Positions 53,122 through 64,000 of a stretch of 64,000 bases of DNA are shown in pieces. Numbering within the stretch: position 1 is the first letter of the stretch; the number at the start of each line of letters is the position of its first letter. Source of the DNA: Betaproteobacteria bacterium (GTDB lineage Bacteria; Pseudomonadota; Gammaproteobacteria; Burkholderiales; SG8-39); assembly GCA_016234705.1 (NCBI GenBank), contig JACRAS010000177.1:1-64000 (forward strand), in the 5' to 3' direction. Both the position numbers and the translations under genes were made by a program. The notes beneath the pieces are model-generated. The model made no database searches. It had not been told where the DNA came from and was given only the letters and a program-made list of their open reading frames with translations.

Positions 53122-53227
53122 CTCATGCTCCTAAACATGGCGTCCTATCGTTAATAGGCGCCCGCGCGAAAGAGTTTCAAGGGAAGTGTCCTATTTACCG
53201 GCGGACCTGCTTACGAGAGCGCCAAAC

Positions 53228-53617
53228 CTATGGTTTAGTTTGGTCGGCCAACTTGACCCCGGTTCCTTTAGCGTCCATGTAGCCCCACGTGGTAAAGCCA
53301 ATTCCGCTTTGGTACGTGACGTTGACCACAGCATCTGCGCCGATGGCACGCGCCTTTTCAGTTAGCGCTTCATTTGCCTGCTCTTTCGTTGGATCGCTAT
53401 GGAACAGGGTTAACTTCTTCACGCTGACCTCAATAGGCCCAATTACCTGGTACTTTCGATCCGGAAGCGAGTCTTCGGAGATCAGTACCTTAGTGCTTGA
53501 ACTAGCCGCCGGCAATGATTCCGAGCTGATATTGGAATCCGTTCGGTATGATGCGCAGCCCGGCATTACCGCAGCTACAATCATTACGACTAGCAGACTA
53601 GATTTTCGGATCTTCAT
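53228..53617 (-). CDS. Putative lipoprotein
   Basis: This 129-aa protein has a lipoprotein signal (SLLVVMIVAAVMPGC, lipobox Cys at 21). The mature part includes SLPDRKYQVIGPIEVSVKK and ANEALTEKARAIGADAVVNV, reminiscent of small YbjQ/DUF4156-type envelope proteins. The function is unknown. It lies in the AT-richer patch with the frameshifted secreted gene. Confidence 0.7.
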   Translation of the reverse strand: MKIRKSSLLVVMIVAAVMPGCASYRTDSNISSESLPAASSSTKVLISEDSLPDRKYQVIGPIEVSVKKLTLFHSDPTKEQANEALTEKARAIGADAVVNVTYQSGIGFTTWGYMDAKGTGVKLADQTKP

Positions 53618-54094
53618 GTTTAGGACCCTCGATGAACTTGTGACACAAACAAAAGGTCTGCCGAGCTATCCACTCTAGGAGTGCGCAGCTTCCACCAGCA
53701 ATGCAGCGCCACAGGAAATGTGATTTCAATAGTCTAAATAGTCTATATGGTTCGCAGATGGACCGCTATTCCTAGCCCTTTGAATCAAGTCCAATCCGCT
53801 ACCACACCATGCACACAATGGCGGTAAGAGTCAATCAGCCAAACGGTTGAAAGGACTCAAAATATACCGATTTGTTGATCTAGCGCAATCGTGAAATCGC
53901 TATAGAGATCAATTTCTTACATCGATTCGATTCCCAGCGTTGTAAGGTTCGTCGTGTTGTGCCTGCGCGCTAGCGTTACGAAAGGTGTCCGCGGCTCTTC
54001 TGCCCAGGCTGATTCTTCCCTCTATTTTTTCAAATACCAAACCCGTTCTTTCCCGCCTTGACCCCACACCTTGCAACGCGCTCCGTCCGCCGCG
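53618..54094. other. 477-nt AT-richer gap without a recognised gene
   Basis: I see no coding frame with support here. AATAGTCTAAATAGTCTATA near 53730 is a short tandem repeat. The base composition is clearly lower in GC than rlpA on the right and dacC further left. This suggests the edge of an acquired segment. Confidence 0.55.
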
Positions 54095-54979
54095 CTACTT
54101 GTTTACCACCAGCGGCTTGAAATCGAGTTCGGCGCGTATCTTCTCGGCCATCGCATTGGCCTCTTTGCGGTTGCGGTAAGGGCCCAGATGCAGGCGGAAC
54201 AGCTTGCCGCGAAGCTGGATCTGCACCGGCTGGTCCAGCCAGGAAAGCTGCTGCTGGATTCTGTCGCGAAAGCTTTCGGCATTCGCGCGCGCGGAGAACG
54301 CGCCCAGTTGCAGATAGATGCCCGCGGTTTCGGTCGTCACTGGGATGGCCGCCTCGGCAGGCGGCGCCGACCGGGCCAGCACGATGGCCTCCACTTCCAC
54401 CGCGGCGATGCCGGATTCCGCAAAGCCGAGCTTATAGGCGGCGGCGAACGACAGGTCCATCATGCGTCCGGATGAAAACGGTCCACGGTCGTTGATGCGC
54501 ACCACCGCCGACTTGCCGTTTTGCAGATTGGTGACGCGGGCGTAGCTCGGCACCGGCAGCGTGGGGTGCGCCGCGCTCATGGCGTACATGTCGTAGATCT
54601 CGCCGCTCCAGGTGCGCTGGCCATGGAACTTGCGCCCGTACCACGAGGCCGTGCCCTGTTTCCTATGCGCGGAAAACTCCTTCTCCGGCACGTATTCCTT
54701 GCCGAACACGACGTAAGCGTCATTGGCGTGGGCGTGCAGGGGCTCGGGCTTGGGCCGGGCGTCGGCGATGGCCTCCAGATCGACCGGCGGCGCGCCGTCG
54801 GGGCCGTCGTCCTTGTAATAGCCGCCGGGACGGCGCAGCAACTGCGCCACGGGCATGCTCGCCGGTTTCGCCGGCGCGGCCTGCGGCGCAGGGCTCTGCG
54901 ATGCCGAGCCCTGCTGTTGCAGCTCAGCGCAGCCGTACAGCGGCAGCACCAGGCCAAGCGCGTACAGACTGTGTTTCAT
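54095..54979 (-). CDS. rlpA: RlpA-family septal ring lytic transglycosylase, copy 1
   Basis: This 294-aa lipoprotein has a signal ending LYGC. The double-psi beta-barrel of RlpA lies at ~105-195 (GTASWYGRKFHGQRT; VVRINDRGPFSSGRMMDLSFAAA) with the Asp of the active site. A C-terminal SPOR domain covers ~215-290 (YLQLGAFSARANAESF). SPOR domains bind denuded glycan at septa. It lies directly downstream of a second rlpA with similar architecture and of rodA-mrdA. Confidence 0.9.
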   Translation of the reverse strand: MKHSLYALGLVLPLYGCAELQQQGSASQSPAPQAAPAKPASMPVAQLLRRPGGYYKDDGPDGAPPVDLEAIADARPKPEPLHAHANDAYVVFGKEYVPEKEFSAHRKQGTASWYGRKFHGQRTWSGEIYDMYAMSAAHPTLPVPSYARVTNLQNGKSAVVRINDRGPFSSGRMMDLSFAAAYKLGFAESGIAAVEVEAIVLARSAPPAEAAIPVTTETAGIYLQLGAFSARANAESFRDRIQQQLSWLDQPVQIQLRGKLFRLHLGPYRNRKEANAMAEKIRAELDFKPLVVNK

Positions 54980-54992
54980 TCCGCCGCTTCTC

Positions 54993-56078
54993 CTATCGCA
55001 CCACGACGACCGGTTTGAATTGCAGCGCCTCGCGGATTTTGTCGGCCATGCCGTTGGCCTCGTCGCGGCTGCGGTAAGGGCCCAAGTGCAGGCGGAACAT
55101 GCCGTCGCGCGAGTAAACTTGGATCGCGTCATTGAGCCATGCGAGCTGCTGATAGACGCGGATGCGGAAATTCTCGGCGTTGTCGCGCCCGGAGAAGGCG
55201 CCAAGCTGCAGGTAGATGCCGCTCGCCTCGGCATCGACGGGAATCGCTTGCACCGGCTTGGCAGACTCAGGCTGCAACGCGCTCGCCGCCGCCGGAATCA
55301 CCGGGGCCAGCGCTTGCGTTTCGGCAACCGGCTGCGCCTCGTTTGCCCGTGGCGCTGCGGCGGCGGTCACGGGCGGTATCGCCTGCCGCCGTCTTGCGGC
55401 GATCATGGGCAGGTCCTCGCGCGTGATGGCTTCGACCTCGACGGATGCGCTGCCGGCCCCGGCGTAGCCGAGTTTGTATGCAGCGGCGTAGGATAAATCG
55501 ACCAAGCGCCCGGAATGAAACGGCCCGCGGTCGTTGACGCGCACGATCACGCTGCGGCCGTTGGCGAGGTTGGTCACGCGGGCGTAGCTCGGGATCGGCA
55601 GCGTCGCGTGCGCGGCGCTCATGGCGTACATGTCGTAGGGTTCGCCGCCGGAGGTACGCTGGCCGTGGAACTTGCGTCCGTACCAACTGCCGATGCCCCG
55701 CTGCCGGTAGGGCGCGAGCGTCTTGTATGGCACGTACTGCAGGCCGAATACGGTGTAGGGATTGTTGGCAAAGCGGTGCAGTGGCTCGAGCTTGGGCTCG
55801 GCATCCTCGATTTGATCCAGGTTCGCCGGCGGATTGTCGCCCGGGCCGTCGTCCTGGTAGTAGCCGCCACCGCTGCCGCGCGGCGCCGTGGCGGCGGGGG
55901 CAGGCTTAGGCGTAATGACAGCGGTGTTGCGCTCGACCGCCGCCCGCTTGGGCGCGCTGCCGCACGCGGCCAGGATCAGCGCGGGAGCGAGTGCAAGCAG
56001 GAGGCGTAGCGCAAAGAAGCTGAAGCTGTTCTTCGCGCCCCTTGCGTTTCGTTGCGGCGGTTGTGTTTCCCTGCTCAA
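54993..56078 (-). CDS. rlpA: RlpA-family septal ring lytic transglycosylase, copy 2
   Basis: This 361-aa lipoprotein has a signal with a lipobox (ALILAACGS). It shares with copy 1 the GGYYxDDGPxxxPP motif and the DPBB domain (GIGSWYGRKFHGQRT; VVRVNDRGPFHSGRLVDLSYAAA). A longer linker (~240-285) and a C-terminal SPOR domain follow. It overlaps rodA by four bases (ATGA), showing coupling to the elongasome operon. The pair probably arose by tandem duplication. This copy is in the usual rlpA place. Confidence 0.92.
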   Translation of the reverse strand: MSRETQPPQRNARGAKNSFSFFALRLLLALAPALILAACGSAPKRAAVERNTAVITPKPAPAATAPRGSGGGYYQDDGPGDNPPANLDQIEDAEPKLEPLHRFANNPYTVFGLQYVPYKTLAPYRQRGIGSWYGRKFHGQRTSGGEPYDMYAMSAAHATLPIPSYARVTNLANGRSVIVRVNDRGPFHSGRLVDLSYAAAYKLGYAGAGSASVEVEAITREDLPMIAARRRQAIPPVTAAAAPRANEAQPVAETQALAPVIPAAASALQPESAKPVQAIPVDAEASGIYLQLGAFSGRDNAENFRIRVYQQLAWLNDAIQVYSRDGMFRLHLGPYRSRDEANGMADKIREALQFKPVVVVR

Positions 56079-57169
56079 GTCTGTACCAGCTTGCGGTGCC
56101 TGTGGATGCTCATCAGTATGCCGATGCCGAGGAACAGCGTCACCAGCGCGGTGCCGCCGAAGGATACCAGCGGCAGCGGCACGCCCACCACCGGCAGGAT
56201 GCCGCTGACCATGCCGATGTTGACGAAAACATAGGTGAAAAACGTCAGCGTCACGGCCCCGGCCAGGAGCCGCGCGAAAAAAGTGGGCGCATTAGCGGCG
56301 ATGGTGAGGCCGCGGCCGATGAGCAGCAGATACAGCAGCAGCAGCAGGCAGTTGCCGATCAGGCCGAATTCCTCCGAGAATACGGCGAAGATGAAGTCGG
56401 TGGAGCGCTCCGGGATGAACTCCAGGTGCGCCTGCGTGCCTTTCAACCAGCCTTTGCCGGCGAGCCCACCCGAGCCGACAGCGATAACCGACTGAATGAT
56501 GTGATAGCCCGCGCCCAGCGGGTCGGAGGTCGGATCGAGCAGGGTCAGGATGCGGCGGCGCTGATAGTCGTGCATCAGCGACCACAGGAAAGGCAGGCTG
56601 GCGCAGGCTGCGAGCGCGAGGCCGATCAGGATTTTCCAGGCGAGGCCGGCGAGGAAAATTACGTAGAAACCCGCCGCCGTCACCAGCAACGCGGTGCCTA
56701 GGTCGGGTTGGCGCGCGATCAGCAGCACCGGCACGGCGAGCAGCAGGCTGGCGACGAAGTAGTCGCGCAGCCTCAGTGTCGCCTCGTGCTTGTGGAAATA
56801 CCAGGCCAGCATCAGCGGCATGGCGATTTTCATGATCTCAGAGGGCTGGATGCGGGTGACGCCTACGTTCAGCCAGCGGCGCGCGCCGTTGACGACCTCG
56901 CCGAACAGCGCCACCGCGACCAGCAGCGCGAGGCCGAGCGCGTAGGCGGGACGAGCGAAGCGCATCAGCGTCTGCGGCTGGAATTGTGCCACCGCCCACA
57001 TCGCGCTGAGCGCCACCAGGATGTTGGCCGCCTGACCGGCGACGCGGGACGGCGTTTCCTGCGCGGCGCTCGCCAGGGTGATGATGCCAAGCAGCAGCAG
57101 CGCGAACGCGAGCGCGAACAGCGGCGCATCGATCTTGTCGGTCAACCTGAGCCAGAGCGTCTTAATCAT
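56075..57169 (-). CDS. rodA: Rod-shape SEDS glycosyltransferase RodA
   Basis: This 364-aa polytopic SEDS-family peptidoglycan polymerase has about ten membrane segments. Motifs include RRWLNVGVTRIQPSEIMKIA near 107, RQPDLGTALLV near 155 and VIAVGSGGLAGKGW near 228 (IQSVIAVGSGG). It works with PBP2, whose gene overlaps it by 8 nt. It is of standard length. Confidence 0.95.
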   Translation of the reverse strand: MIKTLWLRLTDKIDAPLFALAFALLLLGIITLASAAQETPSRVAGQAANILVALSAMWAVAQFQPQTLMRFARPAYALGLALLVAVALFGEVVNGARRWLNVGVTRIQPSEIMKIAMPLMLAWYFHKHEATLRLRDYFVASLLLAVPVLLIARQPDLGTALLVTAAGFYVIFLAGLAWKILIGLALAACASLPFLWSLMHDYQRRRILTLLDPTSDPLGAGYHIIQSVIAVGSGGLAGKGWLKGTQAHLEFIPERSTDFIFAVFSEEFGLIGNCLLLLLYLLLIGRGLTIAANAPTFFARLLAGAVTLTFFTYVFVNIGMVSGILPVVGVPLPLVSFGGTALVTLFLGIGILMSIHRHRKLVQT

Positions 57170-59060
57170 CGTCGTCGTCCGCAGGGACCTCTGCGGCAGG
57201 TTTGTCGATGCGTTTGCCGAGCAGGTAATAGTCCAGCACCTGGCGCGCGATCGGCGCCGCCGCGCGCGCGCCGAAGCCGGCGTTTTCCACCACTACCGCG
57301 AGCGCGATCTTCGGGCTTTCCAGCGGAGCGAAGGCGATGAACAGGGCGTGATCGCGGTGGCGCTCGGCCACGCGCTTCTCGTCGTATTTCTCGTTCTGCT
57401 TCAGCGCCACCACCTGCGCCGTGCCGGTCTTGCCGGCGCTGGTGTACTCGGCCTTGGCGAAAGCGCGCGCACCCGTGCCTTCGGTGTTCACGCCGGCCAG
57501 GGCGCGCTTGATGAACTCGATGTTCTCCGCTTTCAGCGCTATGGCGCGCTCGACCTTGGGTTCGACCAGGGTGCGTTCCCCGCTCCTGATGTTCTCGATG
57601 TAGTTGACCAGGTGCGGGCGGTAGATGACGCCGTTGTTGGCTATTGTCGCCATCGCCTGCGCCATCTGCAGCGGCGTGTAGGCGTTGTAGCCCTGGCCGA
57701 TGCCGATGCTGATGGTTTCGCCGGCATACCATTTCTGCTGCTCGGGTTTCCTGAAGCGCTTGCGTTTCCACTCCTGCGAGGGCAGCACGCCCGTCGCCTC
57801 GCCTTCCACGTCGATGCCGGTTTTCGCGCCGAAGCCGAACTGGCCGATGAAACGCGCGATGTTGTCGATACCGAGGTCGTTGCCGAGCATGTAGTAATAG
57901 GTATCGCAGGAAGCGACGATCGATTTGTACATGTCCACCGTGCCGTGGCCACCGACCTTGTCGTCGCGAAAGCGATGATTGCCGAACTGGAAAAATCCCG
58001 GATCGTAGATCGTCTGTTGCGGCGTGCGTTTGCCCAGTTCGAGCGCGGCCAGTGCCATGTAGGGCTTGAACGTCGAGCCGGGCGGATAGGTGCCGGCCAG
58101 CGCGCGGTTCACCATCGGCCGGTCTGGCGAGGTGTTGAGCAGGTCCCAGCTCGCGAGGTCGATGCCTTCGACGAACAGATTGGGATCGAAGCCGGGCTTG
58201 GAGACGAAGGCAAGGATGCCGCCGGTGGCCGGCTCGATCGCCACCAGCGCACCGCGATTTTCGCCGAAAGCCTGCTCGGCTACGTCCTGCAGGCGGATAT
58301 CCAGCGTCAGCACCAGGTTGTTGCCCGAGGTGGGGGAGGTGCGCGAGAGCGTTCTCACACCGCGGCCACCCGAGTCCACTTCGACCTGCTCGTAGCCGGT
58401 GATACCGTGCAGTTCGCTCTCGTAGCTTTGCTCCAGCCCGGTCTTGCCGATGTGGTCCGTGCCCTTGTAGTTGGCGGCGAGACCCGCGTCTTCGATGTGT
58501 TCCGCGTCGCGGTCGTTGATGCGGCCGATGTAGCCGACCAGGTGCGAAGCCAGCTCGTTCAGGGGATACTGCCGGAACAGACGCGCCTGGATGTCGACAC
58601 CGGGGAAGCGGTAACGGTTGACGGCAAACTTGGCCACCTCTTCGTCGGTCAGGCGCGTGCGGATCGGCAGGCTGTCCGCCCCCTTAGCTTCGATCATCAG
58701 GCGCTTGAAGCGGGTGCGGTCGCTAGCGCGGATGTCGACGATGGCGGCCAGTTCGTCGATGGTCTTTTCCAGGTCGGCGACCTTGCCCGGGAAAATCTCC
58801 AGCGTGTAAGCCGAGTAATTGCGCGCCAGCGCGGTGCCGCTGCGGTCGAGTATGAGCCCGCGATTGGGCATGATGGGCACGATGGAAATGCGGTTGTCCT
58901 CGGCCTTGGTGCGGTAATAGTCGTACTGCAGTATCTGCAGGTAGACCAGGCGCAGCAGCAGCAGCGAGAAGGCGGCGAGCACGAAAATGCCGGCGATGCC
59001 GATGCGCAGTTGGAAAAAGTACAACTCGCGCTGGTGGTCCTTGAATTCGGCTAGGAGCAT
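57162..59060 (-). CDS. mrdA: Penicillin-binding protein 2
   Basis: This 632-aa class B transpeptidase has an N-terminal membrane anchor (IGIAGIFVLAAFSLLLLRLVY). A pedestal region follows, then the transpeptidase domain. The catalytic SxxK motif is STFKPY near 327, the second motif SCDTYYY near 385 and KTGTAQ near 540. It crosslinks peptidoglycan during cell elongation with RodA and MreBCD. The C-terminus is acidic (ADDDDD). It starts at 59060, next to a CTAG-rich spacer. Confidence 0.95.
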   Translation of the reverse strand: MLLAEFKDHQRELYFFQLRIGIAGIFVLAAFSLLLLRLVYLQILQYDYYRTKAEDNRISIVPIMPNRGLILDRSGTALARNYSAYTLEIFPGKVADLEKTIDELAAIVDIRASDRTRFKRLMIEAKGADSLPIRTRLTDEEVAKFAVNRYRFPGVDIQARLFRQYPLNELASHLVGYIGRINDRDAEHIEDAGLAANYKGTDHIGKTGLEQSYESELHGITGYEQVEVDSGGRGVRTLSRTSPTSGNNLVLTLDIRLQDVAEQAFGENRGALVAIEPATGGILAFVSKPGFDPNLFVEGIDLASWDLLNTSPDRPMVNRALAGTYPPGSTFKPYMALAALELGKRTPQQTIYDPGFFQFGNHRFRDDKVGGHGTVDMYKSIVASCDTYYYMLGNDLGIDNIARFIGQFGFGAKTGIDVEGEATGVLPSQEWKRKRFRKPEQQKWYAGETISIGIGQGYNAYTPLQMAQAMATIANNGVIYRPHLVNYIENIRSGERTLVEPKVERAIALKAENIEFIKRALAGVNTEGTGARAFAKAEYTSAGKTGTAQVVALKQNEKYDEKRVAERHRDHALFIAFAPLESPKIALAVVVENAGFGARAAAPIARQVLDYYLLGKRIDKPAAEVPADDDDD

Positions 59061-59187
59061 GCTAGAAACTAGTATCTAGAGACTAGAAACTAGAGAAAAG
59101 CAATGCTTGCCGAGCACAAGGGAGCGTGTAATACAAGACCAGTTCGTCGCACGTCGCATGATTTTCTCCAGTTTCTAGTCTTTAGAT
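59061..59187. repeat. CTAG-rich inverted repeat between mreD and mrdA
   Basis: The left arm reads GCTAGAAACTAGTATCTAGA then GACTAGAAACTAGAG at 59060-59095. The right arm, about 59169-59187, reads CCAGTTTCTAGTCTTTAGA and includes the mreD stop. The arms are largely complementary, allowing a ~19-bp stem with a ~75-nt loop. The words CTAGAAACTAG and TCTAGAGACTAG recur in the mreC-mreB spacer. It may be a terminator-like or processing element, or a small repeat family. Confidence 0.7.
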
Positions 59188-59703
59188 CGGTCTATTTTCA
59201 TCCATCATCTCGGCTTGCCGCTGCGGCAGCAGCAGCAGGAAGCTCAGCACCGGCCACAGCGCCGCGCAAATGAAACTGCCGGCGAAATAGGTCCAGCCGG
59301 GGAAGCCGGCGCCGGCGGCGATGCGTATCACCAACGTCAGCAACTGCGTCGACAACAGCAGCAGCAGCAAGTGCAGCGCCTGCTGCCACAGCGGGAACCA
59401 GAGGATGCGCCGGTGCACGGCGAGGGCGAGGAAAGCGAGCACCGAGTAGCCGAGCGCGTGCTGGCCGAGCAGCGCGCCGTTGCCGACGTCGAGCAGGAGG
59501 CCCAGTGTCCAGGCGACACCGATGCCGACCCGGCGCGGCTGGTGGATGCACCAGAAGGCGAGCACCGCGGCGGTGAGGTCCGGCACGCCCGCGCTATTGC
59601 GCCAGGGCAACAGGTTGAACAGCAGCGCCAGCGCCACGGTCAGCACGATGAAGCTGACTTTGGCCGGCAGCAGGATGCGCTGCGCTCGCTGTTGCAGCTC
59701 CAT
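59182..59703 (-). CDS. mreD: Rod-shape-determining protein MreD
   Basis: This 173-aa membrane protein has about five hydrophobic segments, the MreD size and pattern (FIVLTVALALLFNLLPW; GLLLDVGNGALLGQHALGY; RRILWFPLWQQALHLL). The DVxxGxxLGxHAL motif is family-typical. It is part of the MreBCD elongation complex. The start at 59703 lies one base after the mreC stop. Confidence 0.9.
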   Translation of the reverse strand: MELQQRAQRILLPAKVSFIVLTVALALLFNLLPWRNSAGVPDLTAAVLAFWCIHQPRRVGIGVAWTLGLLLDVGNGALLGQHALGYSVLAFLALAVHRRILWFPLWQQALHLLLLLLSTQLLTLVIRIAAGAGFPGWTYFAGSFICAALWPVLSFLLLLPQRQAEMMDENRPI

Positions 59704-59704
59704 G

Positions 59705-60607
59705 CTATTCGCGCTTCCTCGAGCGCTTGCTCCTGGACGGCTTCTGCGGCTCGGCTTCCGCCGGCGGCGGCGCTTTGGCTTCGCCCGACAGTACCAGCAA
59801 CTGGCGATAGCGCTCGGTGCCCGCGGTCGGTGTGAGGGTGATCTTGGCAAAAGCATACGCCGCGTCGCGCTCGATGCGCGCCACCGTGGCCACCGGCAGT
59901 CCCGGCGGGTAGGTGCCGTCTATGCCCGAGGTGACCAGCGTGTCGCCGTTGCGGATGTCGGCATTGGCGGCCATGAAGCGCAGGTCGAGCATGCCGCCCT
60001 CGGCGCCGCCGTAGGCGACCGCGCGCAATCCGTTTCTTTGCACCTGCAACGGGATCGCCTGGTCCTTGTCGGAGAGCAGCGTCACTTCGCTCATGAGCAG
60101 ATACACGCGTGTCACCTGGCCGATCACGCCGACGTCGTCGATCACCGGCTGGCCCGCCTTAATGCCGCTCTGCGACCCCTTGTCGATCACCACCTTGCGC
60201 GAAAACGGGTCGCGTCCGGCGTAGAGGATCTCGGCAAACACCGATTTGCCCGGCAACCGTTCCTGCGCCTCGAGCAAGCGGCGCAACTGATTGTTCTCCT
60301 CCTTCAGCGCCTCCAGTCGCAGCAGCTCCGGCGCAGCGCGCAGCGCTTTTATCCTGAGCGCGGTGTTGTCCTCCCGCAGCGCCGCGGTGCTGCCGAAGTA
60401 ATTGGCCACGCCGTGGAACAGGTCCACCGGCGCCATGGCGACGCGCTGTATCGGGTAGGCGGCGAACGCCACCACCTGGCGCACGCCCTCGGCATAGCGA
60501 AAGCGCGCATCGAGCACCATCAGCAGGACGGCGAGCGAAACGAAGAAGCTGAGGCGGACCAGGGGCGCCGGGCCACGGTTGAAGAACGGTGGCGGCTGGG
60601 GTTCCAC
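59705..60607 (-). CDS. mreC: Rod-shape-determining protein MreC
   Basis: This 300-aa bitopic protein has one membrane anchor (~17-38, VRLSFFVSLAVLLMVLDA). A coiled-coil region follows (~70-100, EALKEENNQLRRLLEAQ). The periplasmic beta domain includes RVYLLMSEVTLLSDKDQAIP and DTLVTSGIDGTYPPGLPVA. The C-terminal tail is very basic (KPSRSKRSRKRE). It links MreB and MreD to PBP2. Confidence 0.93.
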   Translation of the reverse strand: MEPQPPPFFNRGPAPLVRLSFFVSLAVLLMVLDARFRYAEGVRQVVAFAAYPIQRVAMAPVDLFHGVANYFGSTAALREDNTALRIKALRAAPELLRLEALKEENNQLRRLLEAQERLPGKSVFAEILYAGRDPFSRKVVIDKGSQSGIKAGQPVIDDVGVIGQVTRVYLLMSEVTLLSDKDQAIPLQVQRNGLRAVAYGGAEGGMLDLRFMAANADIRNGDTLVTSGIDGTYPPGLPVATVARIERDAAYAFAKITLTPTAGTERYRQLLVLSGEAKAPPPAEAEPQKPSRSKRSRKRE

Positions 60608-60697
60608 GCTAGTTGCTAGAAACTAGTATCTGGAGACTAGAGGGCGCGATTCCGGGTTTCATCTAGTTTCTAGTTTCTAGACTCCAGTTTCCAGTTG
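60608..60697. repeat. CTAG-rich inverted repeat between mreC and mreB
   Basis: TTGCTAGAAACTAGTATCTG then GAGACTAGAG (60613-60642) faces ATCTAGTTTCTAGTTTCTAG then ACTCCAGTTTCCAGTTGCTAG (60661-60702). The two arms are mutually complementary over about 30 nt with some mismatches. The sequence is the same family as 59061-59187. It overlaps the mreB stop and could terminate or attenuate the abundant mreB message before mreC. Confidence 0.7.
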
Positions 60698-61780
<1,083 letters not shown>

Positions 61781-61781
61781 T

Positions 61782-61787
61782 TATAAT
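61782..61787 (+). promoter_or_regulatory. -10 box in the mreB-gatC divergent promoter region
   Basis: TATAAT is a perfect sigma70 -10 hexamer, 36 nt before the gatC start. The reverse strand of the same stretch reads TATTAT, so it could serve mreB as well, 41 nt from its start. No strong -35 is visible for gatC. Confidence 0.5.
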
Positions 61788-61822
61788 ACCGCACTTTAAC
61801 GCACCGTTTGCACGCAAATTCC

Positions 61823-62110
61823 ATGTCCCTGTCTTTGCCGGAAGTTAAGCGGGTCGCCTTGCTCGCCCGTATCGAAATTACCGATGGCGAGGCGGAGGCG
61901 GTACAAGGCCAGCTGAATAACATATTCAAGCTCATCGAGCAGATGCAATCGGTCGATACCGAGGGCATCACGCCGATGGCGCACGCCCAGGACGTGGTGC
62001 AGCGCCTGCGCGAGGACCGGGTCAGCGAAACCGACCAGCACGCACTCTACCAGTCCATCGCACCGCAGGTGGAGAATGGGCTGTACCTGGTGCCGAAGGT
62101 AATCGAATAG
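61823..62110 (+). CDS. gatC: Asp-tRNA(Asn)/Glu-tRNA(Gln) amidotransferase subunit C
   Basis: This 95-aa small subunit of GatCAB stabilises GatA on GatB. It begins [19 protein letters not shown] and contains [19 protein letters not shown] and [20 protein letters not shown], family-typical. The ATG at 61823 gives the normal size; an earlier in-frame ATG would add five residues. It is the first gene of gatCAB, read away from mreB. Confidence 0.94.
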   Translation: MSLSLPEVKRVALLARIEITDGEAEAVQGQLNNIFKLIEQMQSVDTEGITPMAHAQDVVQRLREDRVSETDQHALYQSIAPQVENGLYLVPKVIE

Positions 62111-62117
62111 GGAGAAC

Positions 62118-62176
62118 AGAGGGGAGAGGAGGGAGGGGTGTGAGGTCGTGATTTTTCGCCTCCCTCCTTCCCCTCT
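62118..62176 (+). promoter_or_regulatory. Polypurine/polypyrimidine hairpin between gatC and gatA
   Basis: AGAGGGGAGAGGAGGGAGG (62118-62136) and CCTCCCTCCTTCCCCTCT (62159-62176) pair over 18 bp with one bulge, around a 22-nt loop. It ends 11 nt before the gatA ATG, which has only pyrimidine-rich sequence upstream. The purine arm holds all SD-like bases, so pairing would hide them. It could tune gatA translation or form a triplex. Confidence 0.6.
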
Positions 62177-62187
62177 CCCGTCCCGCC

Positions 62188-63669
<1,482 letters not shown>

Positions 63670-63672
63670 GCG

Positions 63673-64000
<328 letters not shown>

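Noticed and set aside
57078-59054. 658-codon open frame on the plus strand
   Set aside because: It lies wholly antisense to mrdA and has low-complexity composition.

Overview
This is a GC-rich chromosomal segment from a betaproteobacterium. The gene-order blocks are typical of that class: trkH-trkA-ntrX-ntrY-DUF4390-rsmB-htpX-fmt-def, then lysM-dprA-smg-topB, ubiB-ubiJ-ubiE, mreB-mreC-mreD-mrdA-rodA-rlpA-dacC-dat-DUF493-lipB-lipA, and gatC-gatA-gatB. Short ATGA and TGATG stop/start overlaps are common within operons. Species cannot be named from the window. No rRNA, tRNA, CRISPR array or intact insertion sequence was found. The right edge cuts gatB.

Layout: (1) 1-545 is an integron remnant: an integrase promoter overlapped by a LexA-type box, a candidate attI core, and a truncated intI abutting trkH. 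(2) 567-11327 is a minus-strand housekeeping run: K+ uptake, a two-component pair, rRNA methyltransferase, HtpX, Fmt and Def. (3) 11436-18150 is on the plus strand: LysM protein, DprA, Smg, topoisomerase III and a TylF-type methyltransferase. The topB start region is present three times in exact 99-nt tandem units. (4) 18269-30111 is on the minus strand: RNA methyltransferase, threonine deaminase, hydrolase, ferredoxin, VanZ-like and macrodomain proteins, VapBC, a Na+/solute symporter and the ubiquinone genes. (5) phoB-phoR on the plus strand sit behind a good Pho box. (6) 32314-32747 is a repeat-bearing non-coding stretch. (7) 32748-41053 on the minus strand holds a large FAD/Fe-S oxidoreductase, a possible homoserine-kinase remnant and a LOG-family protein. 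(8) polA and PPK2 lie on the plus strand. (9) 46097-61741 on the minus strand holds lipoate synthesis and ligation, dat, dacC, an AT-richer accessory patch at about 51.2-54 kb, and the elongasome genes. (10) gatCAB begins on the plus strand.

The least explained items are these. Three (perhaps four) intergenic copies share a 22-nt hairpin, a CUCCCC-bearing linker and a second stem, and resemble a multi-copy small-RNA family. The triplicated 5' end of topB leaves the full-length gene with CTG where ATG is expected. The SOS-type integron scar survives with its promoter. CTAG-rich inverted repeats occupy the spacers of the mre/mrd cluster. A long polypurine/polypyrimidine hairpin separates gatC from gatA. 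A secreted protein in the AT-rich patch appears frameshifted at a run of five identical bases.
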